Shown in pieces: positions 12,385 through 23,076 of a stretch of DNA of 64,000 nucleotides. The stretch's first letter is position 1, and each line of letters opens with the position of its first letter. The notes beneath the pieces were generated by a model, which was not told the DNA's origin, did not search any database, and was given only the letters and a program-made list of their open reading frames with translations. This DNA comes from Xenopus tropicalis (Eukaryota; Chordata; Amphibia; Anura; Pipidae): contig NC_030678.2 in NCBI RefSeq assembly GCF_000004195.4, positions 62,155,378 to 62,219,377 of the forward strand, written 5' to 3'. Position numbers and translations under genes: made by a program.

Positions 12385-12904
12385 AAAGGAAGAAATGCGG
12401 GAGTAAAAGACAAAACTTTATCCATTAACTGGCTGAAGTGACCTAATATGTATGTGTGCCCTGTTTGTTTGTGTGCACTGTGACTCATATGGTCCCAGGG
12501 GGCGTCCCCCTGTACTTAAAATGGCAATTTTTTGTATTTAGGATTACCCAATAGCACATACTATTAAAAAAGTATTTAGATTAGATGAAGCAAGCTGTTA
12601 TATATGAGTTGTTTTATGCAATATATTTGTTGTTTGAGGTTTATTTTAAATACAAAACACTGTTTTATTATTAAAGAGAGAAAGGAAACAATTAAAAACA
12701 TGGCTGCAATGTCTTGGCTCAGAATGCAAGTTAACTGAGATAAACACACTAACATGGTAACAAGTGAGAGAAAGGTAATATTCTGAAATATAACTTAAAA
12801 GATATATAAAAAATTAAATGTGAAACCCTGGGTTATGTGTTCAGAATGCTAACAGCTGTTTGCCTGGAAACTCAAGTAACTTGCATAGAAACTTACATAG
12901 TAGC
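12385..12904. other. No gene or clear element
   Basis: AT-rich sequence without a recognisable frame or repeat boundary. Confidence 0.4.
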
Positions 12905-13585
12905 TTATGTAAGTTACATGGAATGACTATTTATAGGGCCCCCTACAAATACGCAATTTACGTACACAAAAACTTACTTTACAAAAAAAGAACTAACATA
13001 ACTTACATACAATAATAGTAATGACTATGCAGAACAGCTTGGCAGGGACAGATTGCTTCTTTAGTTTAAACTCAGGGCAAACTGACCACCAAAGAATTTT
13101 AAAAAACTTAAGGTAAATTACACTGACTCCCAATAAACTGACTGACATTATTAGCACATGAATTCATTGTTTTTACTATTTATATGAACTACTACTGGCA
13201 CAAGATCGCTGGGCCCCTTAACAGCTGTATCAAGCAATGACAGCGCAGAGCTGGGGCAGAAAGGTGTGTTCAGTTTAAACTTAGGGCAATGTCCACTGAA
13301 CCCCAATGATTTGACTGACTATAAGCACATTAATTAACAGATCAATTTACTTATAAGAGTAAAAACAACTGTTTATATTGGGATCCATTTACTAAATTAT
13401 ATGAGCTACATGGAATGACTAGTTATTGGGCTACACATCAAAATCATTGGGCCCCTAATTTTGGGAACAGGACACTTTCCTTGATCGTATATTGCAGCTG
13501 CCTTATTGGTCCCACTGAGCTCCCTATAGTTTCTGGCTCCCCAGCTGTTTCAGGACCTGTTACCTTTATAGTTACACCCCTGCTT
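12905..13585. repeat. Diverged direct repeats, possible hAT-like element
   Basis: 'TACATGGAATGACTA' recurs at about 12916 and 13408, and 'AGTTTAAACT.AGGGCAA' at about 13056 and 13273. 'ACTGACT..ATTA.CACAT' blocks also recur. The right side ends in 'ATAGTTACACCCCTG', the mirror of the CAGTGGTGTAACTATA terminus used by the hAT-type MITE at 23476. No left terminus was identified. It may be a non-autonomous element with internal repeats. Confidence 0.4.
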
Positions 13586-13924
13586 TCAATAAAATGATTG
13601 ATGAATTTACATGATAGCATATGTGGTTGATAAAAATATATCCAATAAGTTGAACCTTTTGTCCCAGCAAATTTGTGTAGCACACAAAATGGGTGAAACC
13701 AGAAATGTTGGTACTGCACACTTGTGTTCAGGGCCCCATATAAATAACTTGTACAGTGCCCCAACATTTATGATTGCAGTCCTATCAAGGACTTCCATCT
13801 TAGAGATATTACCTGTACCACATGAAACATTCAGAGCCCTATTTATTATACAGTATAAAATGAAAAATGCAAGATTTACTGCGGGCACCAAATCTCAGCT
13901 GTCCGTACCCTAAAAAGGCCATAG

Positions 13925-14870
13925 GAGCTTAGGGAGATTAATAAGTGGCTGAAGGATTGGTGTCGGAAGGAGGCATTTGGGATTTGGAGAAATGGGCTGA
14001 TGTTTCTGTTAGTTACAGGTTTTTTGAAAGGAATGGGCTGCACCCTAATGATAATGATTCAACTGCTATAGGAGAGAGGATGGCTAGAAGGTTGGAGGAT
14101 ATTTTGAACTAGGCATGGGCAGGGAGGGAGTAGTGAGTAATTCTGTTGAAGATAGTGAAAATTGGGGTGGAGATTTGGATGGGGGTATTGGCAATGGCAG
14201 GAGGGACCAGAAGGTGTATTTAAACTTGTTAAAAGCTGGTACCAGTATTAAATGTTTACAAATGCAAGAAGCCTGGCTGGGAAAATAGGAGAACGGAGAT
14301 ATTGGCTTTGGAGGGGAAATATGTAATTGACAAATAAGACAGAAAAGGAGGGGGGGAGGATTTTTCTTAAGCAGAATTTAAACCAATGGCAAAACTGATG
14401 GTGAAAAATTGGGCTAAGGCCTCATGTCTCAAATTATTCACAGATTTAAAAGTGTCAGGCAAATTATTTGTAGGGATGTGCTGAAGACTCCCTTTAGTTA
14501 GTAAAGAGGAAGAGACTCAGCTCCTGTTAAACTGATAAGGCTGCTAGTCTTGATGAACTGGGGTGTTAATTACCCAAATATTGACTGGAGCAATAGTACT
14601 GCCAGGATAGTTAATTAGAACAAGTTTATAAACTTGTTACATAACAATTTTATATCACAGGTTGATGAGGAATCAACCAGAAATCTTGCTATACTGAATC
14701 TATTGATATCTAACAACCCACCCAGAATGTATAGCAAATGTGCAAGTACTAGAACCCCTGAGGAATAATGACTGTAATATGATCTAATTGAATTTTTGTT
14801 GCAAAAAGAAAATTTACACTGGCGCAACAAAGACACTAAATTTCAGAAAAGCATATTAACTATCAATCAG
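13925..14870 (+). mobile_element. CR1/L2-type LINE remnant, endonuclease part
   Basis: At about 14550-14800 the forward strand reads NYPNIDWSNSTA and then a long decayed stretch, matching the 'GDFN.P.IDW' segment of the apurinic-type endonuclease of Jockey-superfamily LINEs. The upstream 14245-14330 matches the N-terminal endonuclease start ('CLQMQEAWLGK'). Frames are broken many times. It is probably the 5' half of the same broad family as the RT remnants at 4.1, 46 and 60 kb. Confidence 0.6.
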
Positions 14871-14913
14871 CATGGCTATATGAAGGATAGGCCATGTCAG
14901 GCAGCAGGTGCAC

Positions 14914-15003
14914 ACAAGTAGTGTGGCTATAGAGAAAGCTGACCCCATGGTCCATGTCCCATTGGGGCACCCCATGACCGCATGACTCAGTTACGCCACT
15001 GAG
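14914..15003. repeat. Fragment of hAT-type MITE (CAGTGGYGTAAC ends)
   Basis: 'GTAGTGTGGCTATAGAG' on the left and 'CAGTTACGCCACTG' on the right resemble the two termini of the MITE at 23476-23674. The copy is too short and its flanks too diverged to assign a target duplication. Confidence 0.35.
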
Positions 15004-15004
15004 T

Positions 15005-15085
15005 TTTAAGTCCTTTAAGCAGACACAAGGGCATGCTTTCAGATTAGAATAAAGGAGGTTTCATCATAATATTCAGAAAGGGTTT
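15005..15085 (+). mobile_element. CR1/L2-type LINE 3' coding end fragment
   Basis: 'AGCAGACACAAGGGCATGCT' followed by 'GATTAGAATAAAGGAGGTTT' and 'ATATTCAGAAAGGGTTTT' matches the same region in the LINE at 46.9 kb and, reversed, at 4.4 kb. It is a short remnant directly before a MITE B fragment. Confidence 0.5.
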
Positions 15086-15206
15086 TGGTCGCACAGTGTA
15101 TTTTCCCGCAGCACATTTTTGCCAGTGGTGGCAAAAATCTGCCAATGGTGAAATGTGGAAAATTTGCAGCGAATCCATGCCTGGCAAAAAATTGTGCTCA
15201 TCACTA
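15076..15206. mobile_element. MITE family B, left-truncated
   Basis: Ends in 'GTGCTCATCACTA' with upstream 'GCCAATGGTGAAATGTGG' and 'GCAGCGAATCCATGC' blocks that define family B. The 'TAGTGATGAGCGAA' left end is missing. Confidence 0.6.
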
Positions 15207-15339
15207 ACTAGAAAATGAATAGTGCATGGTTTGTTATGCACATATTATTCTTTATGTCCTTGTTAATACAAGTGAGAGCTACTGCATTGCTTGACTCAAC
15301 TAAGAAATGTTATCTTCCCATAAAACAGCATAAGAATAC

Positions 15340-16150
15340 ATAATCACACACAATATTGCAGCACTTTACATTCATGAAAACATAAATCTGAACTTTTTTA
15401 TTTTTAGGAATCTCTGCTACTCATATTCCTACATTTGGGGGCAAATTATTAAAGTACGATTACAGGTCCGATTACAACCGAACGATTGTAAACAGCGGGA
15501 AAACCTTTCCGTTTTTTTTACGCAAGTGTACGAAAAAGTCGCGCAAGCGTACAAAAAATTGTGCGGGCGTCAAAAAAGTTGCGCAAGACACGAAAAATTA
15601 GGCGAAAATACGCTCAGAGCATTCAAATGAACGCTCCGAGCGTTCGTGTCTTAATAAATCTGCCTTTTTGAGTGACAAAATTGTATTTGTCGCAACGAGT
15701 ATGAAAGTTTCGGATTCATTCAAGCTTCGGTATCGTGACTTTCCTTGGGCCAGGTTGGAGCTGCAGAGTGCCATTGATTCCTAAGGGAGGTTTCCAAAAT
15801 CATGCACAGAAGGATCAAAGTCAGAAAGGTTTCCACGCTGTTTACGATCGTTCAGATATGAACATTTTGTCACTTTTGGATCGTACTGTACCACAATATT
15901 TTCGTCCAAGCATGATGCAACTTTTCGCAAAATTAACATTGTGCAAATTAACGAAAATATTGCAGAAAATTCGCAATAGTTGTAAACTTTAGAAAAAATA
16001 ATTTTTTTTTGTAATCTGACCTGTCGTACTTTAATGAATGTGCCCCCAAAAGTAGGAATATGAGTAGCAGAGGTTCCTACAAAAAAAAAAGTTCAGATTT
16101 ATGTTTTCATGAATGTAAAAAAGTGCTGCAATGTTGAGTGCGATTATATG
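15340..16150. mobile_element. Large palindromic element with inner MITE J
   Basis: Outer arms at about 15340-15436 and 16048-16150 are inverted copies ('TTCATGAAAACATAAATCTG', 'CTCTGCTACTCATATTCCTA'). Between them, 15437-16047 has its own ends GGGGGCA..TTATTAAAGTACG and complement. The inner part is CG-rich in short 'CGAAAAAGTCGCGCAAG' motifs and has an asymmetric core at about 15715-15835. Either the inner MITE landed at the centre of an older palindrome or the whole is one long foldback element. Confidence 0.65.
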
Positions 16151-16152
16151 CG

Positions 16153-16310
16153 TTACCTGTGCCGGCACCCGAAAGCATTGAATACGCTCGGGTGCAGGCA
16201 CATGTAGCCGATATCCGCCAAAAACCCAAGACTTTGCATTTTCGGTGGATATCAGCTACATGTGCCTGCATTCGAGTGTATTCAATGCTTTTGGGTGCAG
16301 GCACAGGTAA
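16153..16310. repeat. Hairpin repeat, about 67-bp arms
   Basis: 'TTACCTGTGCCGGCACCCGA' through 'GGCACATGTAGCCGATATCC' pairs with the complement at 16243-16310, separated by about 23 bases. A third copy in one orientation lies at about 16434-16500. The neighbour sequence 'ATATTC.CGCCAAG' recurs at 53240-53290, marking a dispersed MITE family. Confidence 0.6.
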
Positions 16311-16890
16311 GAGGATTTTGAAGCATAGGAGCATATTCCCGCAAAGCCCATAGGAATGAATAGAACATGTTTTTATGCATTAAGCTCTAAACTCTAAACA
16401 TTTTGATAAATCTGCCCTTAAATCTCGTGTTCTCTGGCAGATATTGGCTACATATGCCTGCACCCAAATGTGTATTCAATGCTTTCAGGTGCAGGCACAG
16501 GTAACAGGATTTTGAAGTGTAGCAACATATTCTCGCCAAGTGTATTTTGGCTTGCCAAGAATATGCTTTGTGTGGCATTAGCCTTAAAGTGTATAGAGTA
16601 AAGCAGGTAAATGCACTTTTCTCTTCTAGCACAAAAGTGACCATCACCTCAGAGACACTGTGGCATATAATTTGACCTGGCATTGATGTGTATGTTGCAG
16701 CTGTTTTTGTGTTAGTATATTTCCTATATACTCATTGTGTTTATTCTATTTGTGTTACAGTTTCACTCATTTTCCATAATCATCCAGTAGTTCAACAGAT
16801 TTCACCCTTGGTCTCTTTATTGGTGTGTGGGAAGGTTTAGCTGTATGTCAAGCTACACACTACCTCAGGGTAACACGTGGTGAGGACAGA
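16311..16890. other. MITE-like repeats, then unassigned sequence
   Basis: 16434-16600 repeats the arm of the preceding hairpin and then 'CTCGCCAAG' and 'CTTGCCAAGAATATGC', an inverted pair around 16530-16565. The rest shows nothing recognisable. Confidence 0.4.
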
Positions 16891-18248
16891 ACACACATTG
16901 TATGATTTTTAAAGAATGTATTTGTATTGCACTGCTGCACATAAGTATTTGAACACCTGAGAAAATCAGTGTTAACATTTGGTACAGAAACCTTTGTTTG
17001 CAAGTACAGAGGTCAAAACGTTTCCTGTAGTTCTCGACCAGGTTTGCACACACTGCAACAGGGATTTTGGCCCACTCCTCTAGATCTGTCAGGTTTCGGG
17101 GCTGTCACTGAGTAACACGAGTTTCAGCTCCCTCCAAAGATTTTCTATTGGATTTAGGTCTGGAGACTGTCTAGGCCACTCCAGAACTTTGATATGCCTC
17201 TTTCGGAGCCACTCCTTGGTTATCCTGGCTGTGTGTTTCGGGTCATGTTGGAAGACCCAGCCATGACCCATCTTCTATGCTCTGACTGAGGGAAGGAGGT
17301 TGTTGCTCAAAATCTCACAATACATGGTCCCATTCATCCTCTCCTTAATATCCTTAATACAGTGCAGTCGTCCTGTCCCCTTTGCAGAAAAGCACCCCCA
17401 AAGCATGATGTTACCACCCCCATGCTTCACAGTAGGGATGGTGTTCTTGGGATGCAACTCATCCTTATTTTTTCTCCAAACACGGCGAGTGAAGTTTAGA
17501 CCAAAAAGTTCTACTTTAGTCTCATTTGACCACATGACTTTCTCCCATGCCTTCTCTGGATCATCCAGATGGTCATTGGCAAACTTCAGACGGGCCTGGA
17601 CATGTGATGGCGTGAGCAGGGGAACCTTCCGTGCAATGCATGATTTGAAACCATGACGGCATAGTGTTCTACCGACAGTAACCTTTGAAACTGTGGTCCC
17701 AGCTCTCTTCATGTCATTAACCAGCTCCTCCCTTGTAGTTCTGGGCTGATTTCTTCGTCGTCTTTAGCCTCTTCCATTTTCTAACAATTGCTCCAACAGT
17801 AGATCTATTTACACCAAGCTGCTTAGCAATTGCCCCATAGCCCTTTCCAGCCATAGCCCTTTGTCTCTGGTGTCTTTTGACAGCTCTTTGGTCTTGTCCA
17901 TGATAGTAGTTGGAGTCTGTCTGACTGTGGGGTGGACAGGTCTTTAAAGAGCTCAGACAGGTGCTACAAATAATGAGTGGAGTAGAGGTGGACTTTTTAA
18001 AGGCAGAGTAACAGGTCTTTGAGAGACAGAATTCTTGCTGATTGCCAGGTGTTCAAATACTTATGTGCAGAAGTGCAATACAAATACATTCTTTAAAAAT
18101 CATAAAATGTGATTTCCTGAATTTTTTAAAATGCTGTCTCTCACAGTGGGAATGCACCTACAATGTGAATTTCAGACCCCTCCATGATTTCTAAGTGGGA
18201 GAACTTGCAAAATCACAGGGTGTTCAAATACTTATGTTCCTCACTGTA
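16891..18248 (-). mobile_element. Tc1-type DNA transposon, left end truncated
   Basis: The right terminus (about 18050-18246) ends at TA and contains two copies of the direct repeat 'CATAAGTATTTGAACACC' type (one at 18047-18068 and one at 18220-18240 on the reverse strand), the IR/DR layout of Tc1 elements. The left side starts only at the inner repeat region ('ATTTTTAAAGAATGTATTTG'), so about 120 bases of the outer left terminus are gone. With one binding end missing and a dead transposase it cannot move. Confidence 0.9.
16972..17901 (-). pseudogene. Tc1 transposase, multiply broken
   Basis: Reading down from ATG at 17901, the N-terminal helix-turn-helix is visible (GAIAKQLGV..STVGAIVRKW) but a frameshift separates it from the start. 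The linker with the second DNA-binding part is largely deleted. The catalytic domain is open from 17712 to 17275 ([18 protein letters not shown]), then an in-frame TAG precedes [15 protein letters not shown]. The first catalytic Asp is replaced by Asn (WSNETK), and the second block lacks two residues, so the spacing to the Glu in NPIENLW is 32 instead of the usual 34. The C-terminus shifts frame again. Several independent lesions each suffice to kill it. Confidence 0.92.
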
Positions 18249-19411
18249 TATAGTTCACTAGATTGAGTGGAAACAATGATAATCTGCCTTTGACCTGTTA
18301 GGACTGGTCTCCCCTTTTAAGATGGCATTCAACCCCTCCTTCACCTTGTTCCATGTTGAAGTGATAGATTCCTGGACTTTGAGTTTTTCAAAGAATCTGT
18401 GCAATCTCCACCATGGAAAACGAAGGGACTTCATGTCCTATACTTACCAAATTTCTTAGCCACCCAAAAAATTTCACCAGGTCAGAGCAAGTGAACAAAC
18501 ATAATAGCTTTCTTAATACTCTGTCTGATCTCCATGTTAGGTTTAACATGTTTAATATAAAAAAATAGGCTTAAACAAAGAATACAACCAGCAATATGCT
18601 TTAAGTCTGTAAAGAAAATCTCACCGGTGTTTCAATTTTCTGGTGTTTCAATCTAATTGACCCTAAGCCCTAATGCACCAACACTTAGTTTGAGATATGT
18701 CTACCACTGTCATTTATCTTCAGTATATTGAGTAAATCTTGTGGAGAATGTTGGTGCTTAGGTCAAGGCAAGTTAATCCATCCTGTGAATTGGCCATGAT
18801 CCGCATAACATTTCATAAACTAGATAAAAATGTGCAGAAACTCACATGCATCTGAACATCCACAGGCATACTGTAAATGAATGTAAGCAATTATTCAACA
18901 CATGGTAACAATATGTTACCTTTTCCAAGAATTATTATAGATCTGTTACTGCAAGACAAGGAAGTAAGAAGACTGGTTTCACATTTTACAGAACACAGCA
19001 ATAAGACAGGTTAGTGAAGTCATTAATCATTGTCTTCCACTGAGATAAAAATACTGCAAGTTATAAAGCATATTACTGACTTGAACAGGGACATTTTCAT
19101 GATAGATTTAGTGCAGTTTGTCACAGATTTTCAGATGGGAGATTTTGATAAATGATCCATCAATGGAAATCATTTTGTATGCCCCTACCCCACTCATTAC
19201 CAAGATGGTTTTCATAAATGTTGTTCTGGTAAATGTTAGTTTGCTTAACAAAGCAAAAGGCTATGGATATTTGTATTATGACTGTATTTTTTATTATATT
19301 ACTTCAAAAATAACTGGAATATATTTGTATTTCTACTGGTTAGAAACACTATGGTGAACTAGTAGATTGGTGTTGTTCAGATTTGTCCGTAGCAAAGGAA
19401 TTGAGCTTTTT
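18249..19411. other. No gene or clear element
   Basis: AT-rich unique-looking sequence; no coding frame, repeat edge or regulatory motif could be supported. Confidence 0.45.
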
Positions 19412-19425
19412 AGAAAAATGCAGTT

Positions 19426-20443
19426 TTTTGGGTTTTTTTTAAATCTTTATTTATAGTTTTTTAATATAGGGAGGGGGGGTACAGAAGGAAAAAGGGGGTG
19501 GGGGAAGGGTATGCAGATTTTTATATCATAAAACAAAAATCGTTTTACAGGAAATCACATCTAGAGTAACATTATAAAGCTAACTTTTAGAGAGAGAGCT
19601 ATATGGTTTCCCTGTCTAGGAATATTCGGTTTGCAAAAAAATCTACAAAAATGGTTTTGTCTATTTTTTGGAGTCTGAAGAAGTTCATCCATGGGGACCA
19701 TGTCTCCCAGTATTTTTTACTTTTCCCAAGTATAATCGCTGTTATTTCTTCCATTTGTCTTGTTTCTTCAATAAGAGAGATCCATTCTTGTTTGGTAGGT
19801 GGAGTTTTGTCCTTCCATTTTTTTGGTATGATAGCTTTTGCTGCTTGCAGCATAAATAGTAGTAGTTGGTTTTTGATAGTGGTTGAGGTTTGTGAGTCGT
19901 AGTGGAGTATGAGTTTGGGTAGGAATTCGGTAGCTACATTTTCCTGCGTGACCTTTTCAGATATTGTAATAAATTCCTTCCAGTAGTCTTTTAATGCATC
20001 ACAGTTGTACCAAATGTGACTATATGTACCTTGCTGATGGAGGCATCTCCAGCAGCTATCATGAGCTGAGGGGAACATTTGTTTCAGTCTGGTTGGGGTA
20101 TAGTATCATCGAGTGATTAGTTTGTATGTGAATTCTTGTGTTTTAGATGCTGTAAAAGATTTATGTATTGAGCTATAGATATTTTTCCATTGTTCTGTTG
20201 GTATTTTAATGTTTAGTTCTTTCTCCCAGCTGGTTTGATGTGTTTTTTTTATATCATAGTGACTGCTTAGAAGGTGTTTGTATAGTTCCGACAATGGTCT
20301 TTTTAGTTTAGTTCGGGCTGCGATTAGGTTTTCCCACCAAGTGTTTTGCTTATTTGAGTCCTTTAATTTTGTGGTTTCTATGTAGTGGTGGAGCTGATTG
20401 TAGTTCCATTGGTCCCTCGGGTGGTTGCCCCATCTTTTTTGGA
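19426..20443 (-). mobile_element. 5'-truncated L1-type LINE with 14-bp TSD
   Basis: AGAAAAATGCAGTT occurs exactly at both sides (19412-19425 and 20444-20457), a clean target-site duplication. On the reverse strand the insert ends with an A-rich tail (seen as T runs at 19426-19445) just after an AATAAA signal (TTTATT near 19446). Its 5' end stops inside ORF2, as expected for incomplete target-primed reverse transcription. Only the last kilobase is present. It appears younger than most neighbours because the frame is nearly intact. Confidence 0.9.
19599..20441 (-). pseudogene. L1-clade ORF2 C-terminal part, one nonsense codon
   Basis: A single frame runs through the whole fragment apart from a TGA at 20106-20108. 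The second half begins near a cysteine-rich motif, C-x2-C-x7-H-x4-C (CWRCLHQQGTYSHIWYNC), the conserved C-terminal knuckle of L1-type ORF2 proteins. The codon after LITR is a stop where the family commonly has an aromatic residue. The RT and endonuclease domains lie upstream and were never inserted here. L1 versus Tx1 subgroup is not decided. Confidence 0.85.
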
Positions 20444-20457
20444 AGAAAAATGCAGTT

Positions 20458-20904
20458 AACATACAAAAGGTTTCTGTGCATGGGGCACAAATTTAACTCT
20501 TTCGCAGGTGGGATTTTTTTTAACCTGGGTCCAATGTTGGACTGGTGTACCAAGAGAAAACTCTTATTCACATGGGAATATTGGATGCATGGGGGTATTA
20601 CTGCTCACTAAACAGACCAAATATTTCCATCTAGGGCCTAAATCCACACTAGAACTTAATTTACATCTTTTTATTTTGGAAAAAACTACTGAGAATACAC
20701 CTAAATTTAAGCTGAACCTTCAAAATGTTTTAAAAGGTTAATTTCTAGTACCCTGAGAAGCCAGTCAGACAGTTTTCAAAACTAAGAGGTTTTTCTTTAA
20801 TTACGGGAAGCACTTAGGGATTAACTTCTCCTTAGCTTGATCTAAACTAAAAAAGAAAATATTTCTCCCCCAGACTCACAACACATATTGGATAGCTCAG
20901 AGCT
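20458..20904. other. No gene or clear element
   Basis: Flank of the L1-type insertion; no motif or frame recognised. Confidence 0.4.
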
Positions 20905-20912
20905 CTCACGAT

Positions 20913-21083
20913 TAGTGATGAGCGAATCTGTCCCATTTCGCAAAACGGCAAAAATGTTGCACGTCAAAAAAACGCACGTGCGGCAAGTTTTTCCGCAGCA
21001 AATTTGCAGAAAAAAACGACAAATGGCGAAATGCGGAAATCCGCTGCATATCCATGCCTGGCGAAACATTTCGCCCATCACTA
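20913..21083. mobile_element. MITE family B (hAT-like), complete, perfect TSD
   Basis: Begins TAGTGATGAGCGAATCTG and ends ATTTCGCCCATCACTA. The flanks CTCACGAT at 20905-20912 and 21084-21091 are identical, an 8-bp duplication that defines the family as hAT-mobilised. This is the best-preserved copy in the window and gives the family boundaries: 171 bp, with conserved 'AAATGGCGAAATGCGG' and 'ATATCCATGCCTGGCGAAA'. Confidence 0.9.
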
Positions 21084-21091
21084 CTCACGAT

Positions 21092-21884
21092 CTATTAAAA
21101 CAAATTTGCACACCTGCATAGGTTTAAACCATAAATGTTCTATCACTTCTCAGGCTCTAAATTACCAAGGGCTCCTTGATGTGCTCCTTGTCCAATGGGA
21201 TTCTCAAACATGGGTGATATCTGCCTGATTTTCATCCATCTGTTGGTGGGATCAAGTTCACAGTTTCAGGTCACTTTAAAATCATATTAAAATATCGAAG
21301 GTAATGATAATACTTTTTCCTGGTGCATCCCTTCTGTACAGATCACAATGCACTTACTGGCGAGGGAATATATCATATTTCCCAGAGAAGCAATTTCTTT
21401 ATTTAGCATTTAAACAGTCCTTCCAGTGATGGTTTCATTCAGAGCACCTAATAATGATTCTGCCCTATGAAATGTTCATGAGGTGCTTTACAATTATAGG
21501 AGCAGCAGGATACAGGCAAAATCAAAATGTATATCTATTTGATTAAATATCTCTGGGAATTTTATCTTATGCAAAAGTAGAAACATGTTATTAGAGCTAA
21601 GCTTCAGATGTACCTAACCTCTTGATGAAGAAGTGCATTTATGAATAATTCAAGAGTCCTATTTTTACAAGCTTTGTGTGTTAATTATTTAATCAAAATG
21701 TAATTATAAAGATGTTCATACATGTGTGTACATGTAACAGAGCTAAAACAGGCAGTAAAACCATAATGCCAATCTACCCAAACCAATCGGTAAAGAGTAA
21801 ATTATAGGGTAGATTACACAGAAAAAAAGAGAATGTGGTTGCAAATTTGTACTTAACTTATGTTCTTTTTTTTGAACCGCATTT
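21092..21884. other. No gene or clear element
   Basis: AT-rich; nothing recognised. Confidence 0.4.
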
Positions 21885-22250
21885 AGTAACTACAGATGTT
21901 TAAGGGACTTAGTGGCTGGAAGACTTTTTAAAAAAAGATTAAAAAGATTAAAAGATTTTAAACTAGGCATGAGAGAGTATAACTTGTAGGGGAAATAGGA
22001 TAAGGAGGAGGATGGTGTTGGCCCAAATGATAAGTCTGTAACTTTTGCACGACTAATAACAAATAATGTACAGATTGGTAACACCATTGTATTTTCACTC
22101 TTTAGTGATTGTTAAAATATGTATGCTTGAGTTCAGCAATCATTGTGATTGCTGAAACATGGTTACATGAGCTGTAAGTTGGAGCAGTATTCAGTACTGT
22201 AGTGTTTCAAAGGTACAGGGTAAATAATGTTTGTATTTCACAGGTCATGT
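21885..22250 (+). mobile_element. LINE 5' remnant with endonuclease motif
   Basis: At about 22140-22175 the strand reads IVIAETWLHEL, the conserved 'I.ETWL' segment near the start of the apurinic-type endonuclease in CR1/L2-group LINEs. The preceding 'TTTTAAACTAGGCATG' and A-rich run resemble the region before the endonuclease at 14.1 kb. A stop follows directly, and the rest is lost. Confidence 0.5.
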
Positions 22251-22256
22251 AAAGCT

Positions 22257-22276
22257 GGGGGGGGGGGGGGGGGGGG
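22257..22276 (+). repeat. 20-base G homopolymer
   Basis: Twenty consecutive G followed by CGG, just beyond the LINE endonuclease remnant. It can form G-quadruplex on the forward strand and is a likely length-variable or assembly-error site. No link to gene regulation is visible. Confidence 0.9.
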
Positions 22277-22607
22277 CGGTAGCCAAAATATTAGGTTGAC
22301 AAAATGCTTTTTACTGTGAATTTCTCTCATTGTATTTTACAAAAGGTACACACATTATTGTAATTTGTTTTGCAAATGTCACATTTTTAGTTCTTTTCTG
22401 CAGTGTGAAATTGCAGTAGTCCTAATTTTTCATCATAATGTTGCATAGTGTTACAAAAAAATACTACCGGTATATCTTTAAGCACAAGATGCAGTTGTTA
22501 TTAAATTACTTACGTGTATGTCAAATCCAGTAATAGGAAGTTTAAACATGCATTTTTATTGGAATGTTTGAAAATAAAATCAAATCAGGATTCTGCATTT
22601 GCCTTAC

Positions 22608-23025
22608 AGGAGAAGGAAAGGTAAAAACTAAGTAAGCTTTATCAGAAAGATCTATGTAAATACAACCATAAGCACTCATAAAAACGCTGAGTCCTTTATC
22701 AAAAGAAACACAGGATTTCTTGTCTCCTTTTTTGTGAACATGTTCTTTGGTATTAGACTTCCTCTCTTTTAGGGCTTCTTCAGGTTTGGGGCACTCACTC
22801 CCCCCTCCCTTTGGAATGTGAGATCTGAGCTTCCAACGGGTATAACTGCAGCAGGAAGCTATCAAGACCAAGCTAAAATGGCAGCTGCTATTGGAAAGAG
22901 CTTCTAAGGCTCTTTATTCAGGTATAGTAAAGCTTTCTGCTGAATAAACATAGCGTTCTAGGTGGCACTAATGTGGCAAATCTATTGGCAGTAATATCCA
23001 AAATGACTATCATCATAAATGCCTT
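22608..23025. mobile_element. TTAA-type MITE family E, right end diverged
   Basis: Starts AGGAGAAGGAAAGG after TTAC (a mutated TTAA) and matches the complete copy at 63120-63592 over most of its length: 'TTTATCAGAAAG.TCTATGTAAATAC', 'AAAAGAAACACAGGATTTCT', 'AAATGGCAGCTGCTAT' and 'TTCTAGGTGGCACTA'. The right terminus is eroded near 23015. The TTAA target and AGGRR start fit the T2-type MITEs described in Xenopus. Confidence 0.75.
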
Positions 23026-23076
23026 AATACTGCAGAACTCTTACGGCAATACCTACATAGATTAATAAGTATATCA

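Noticed and set aside
15735..15992. Open frame shared with 61118-61333, as a possible small conserved protein
   Set aside because: The shared peptide comes from the conserved DNA core of MITE family J; the third copy at 62088 reads in a different frame, so there is no coding constraint.
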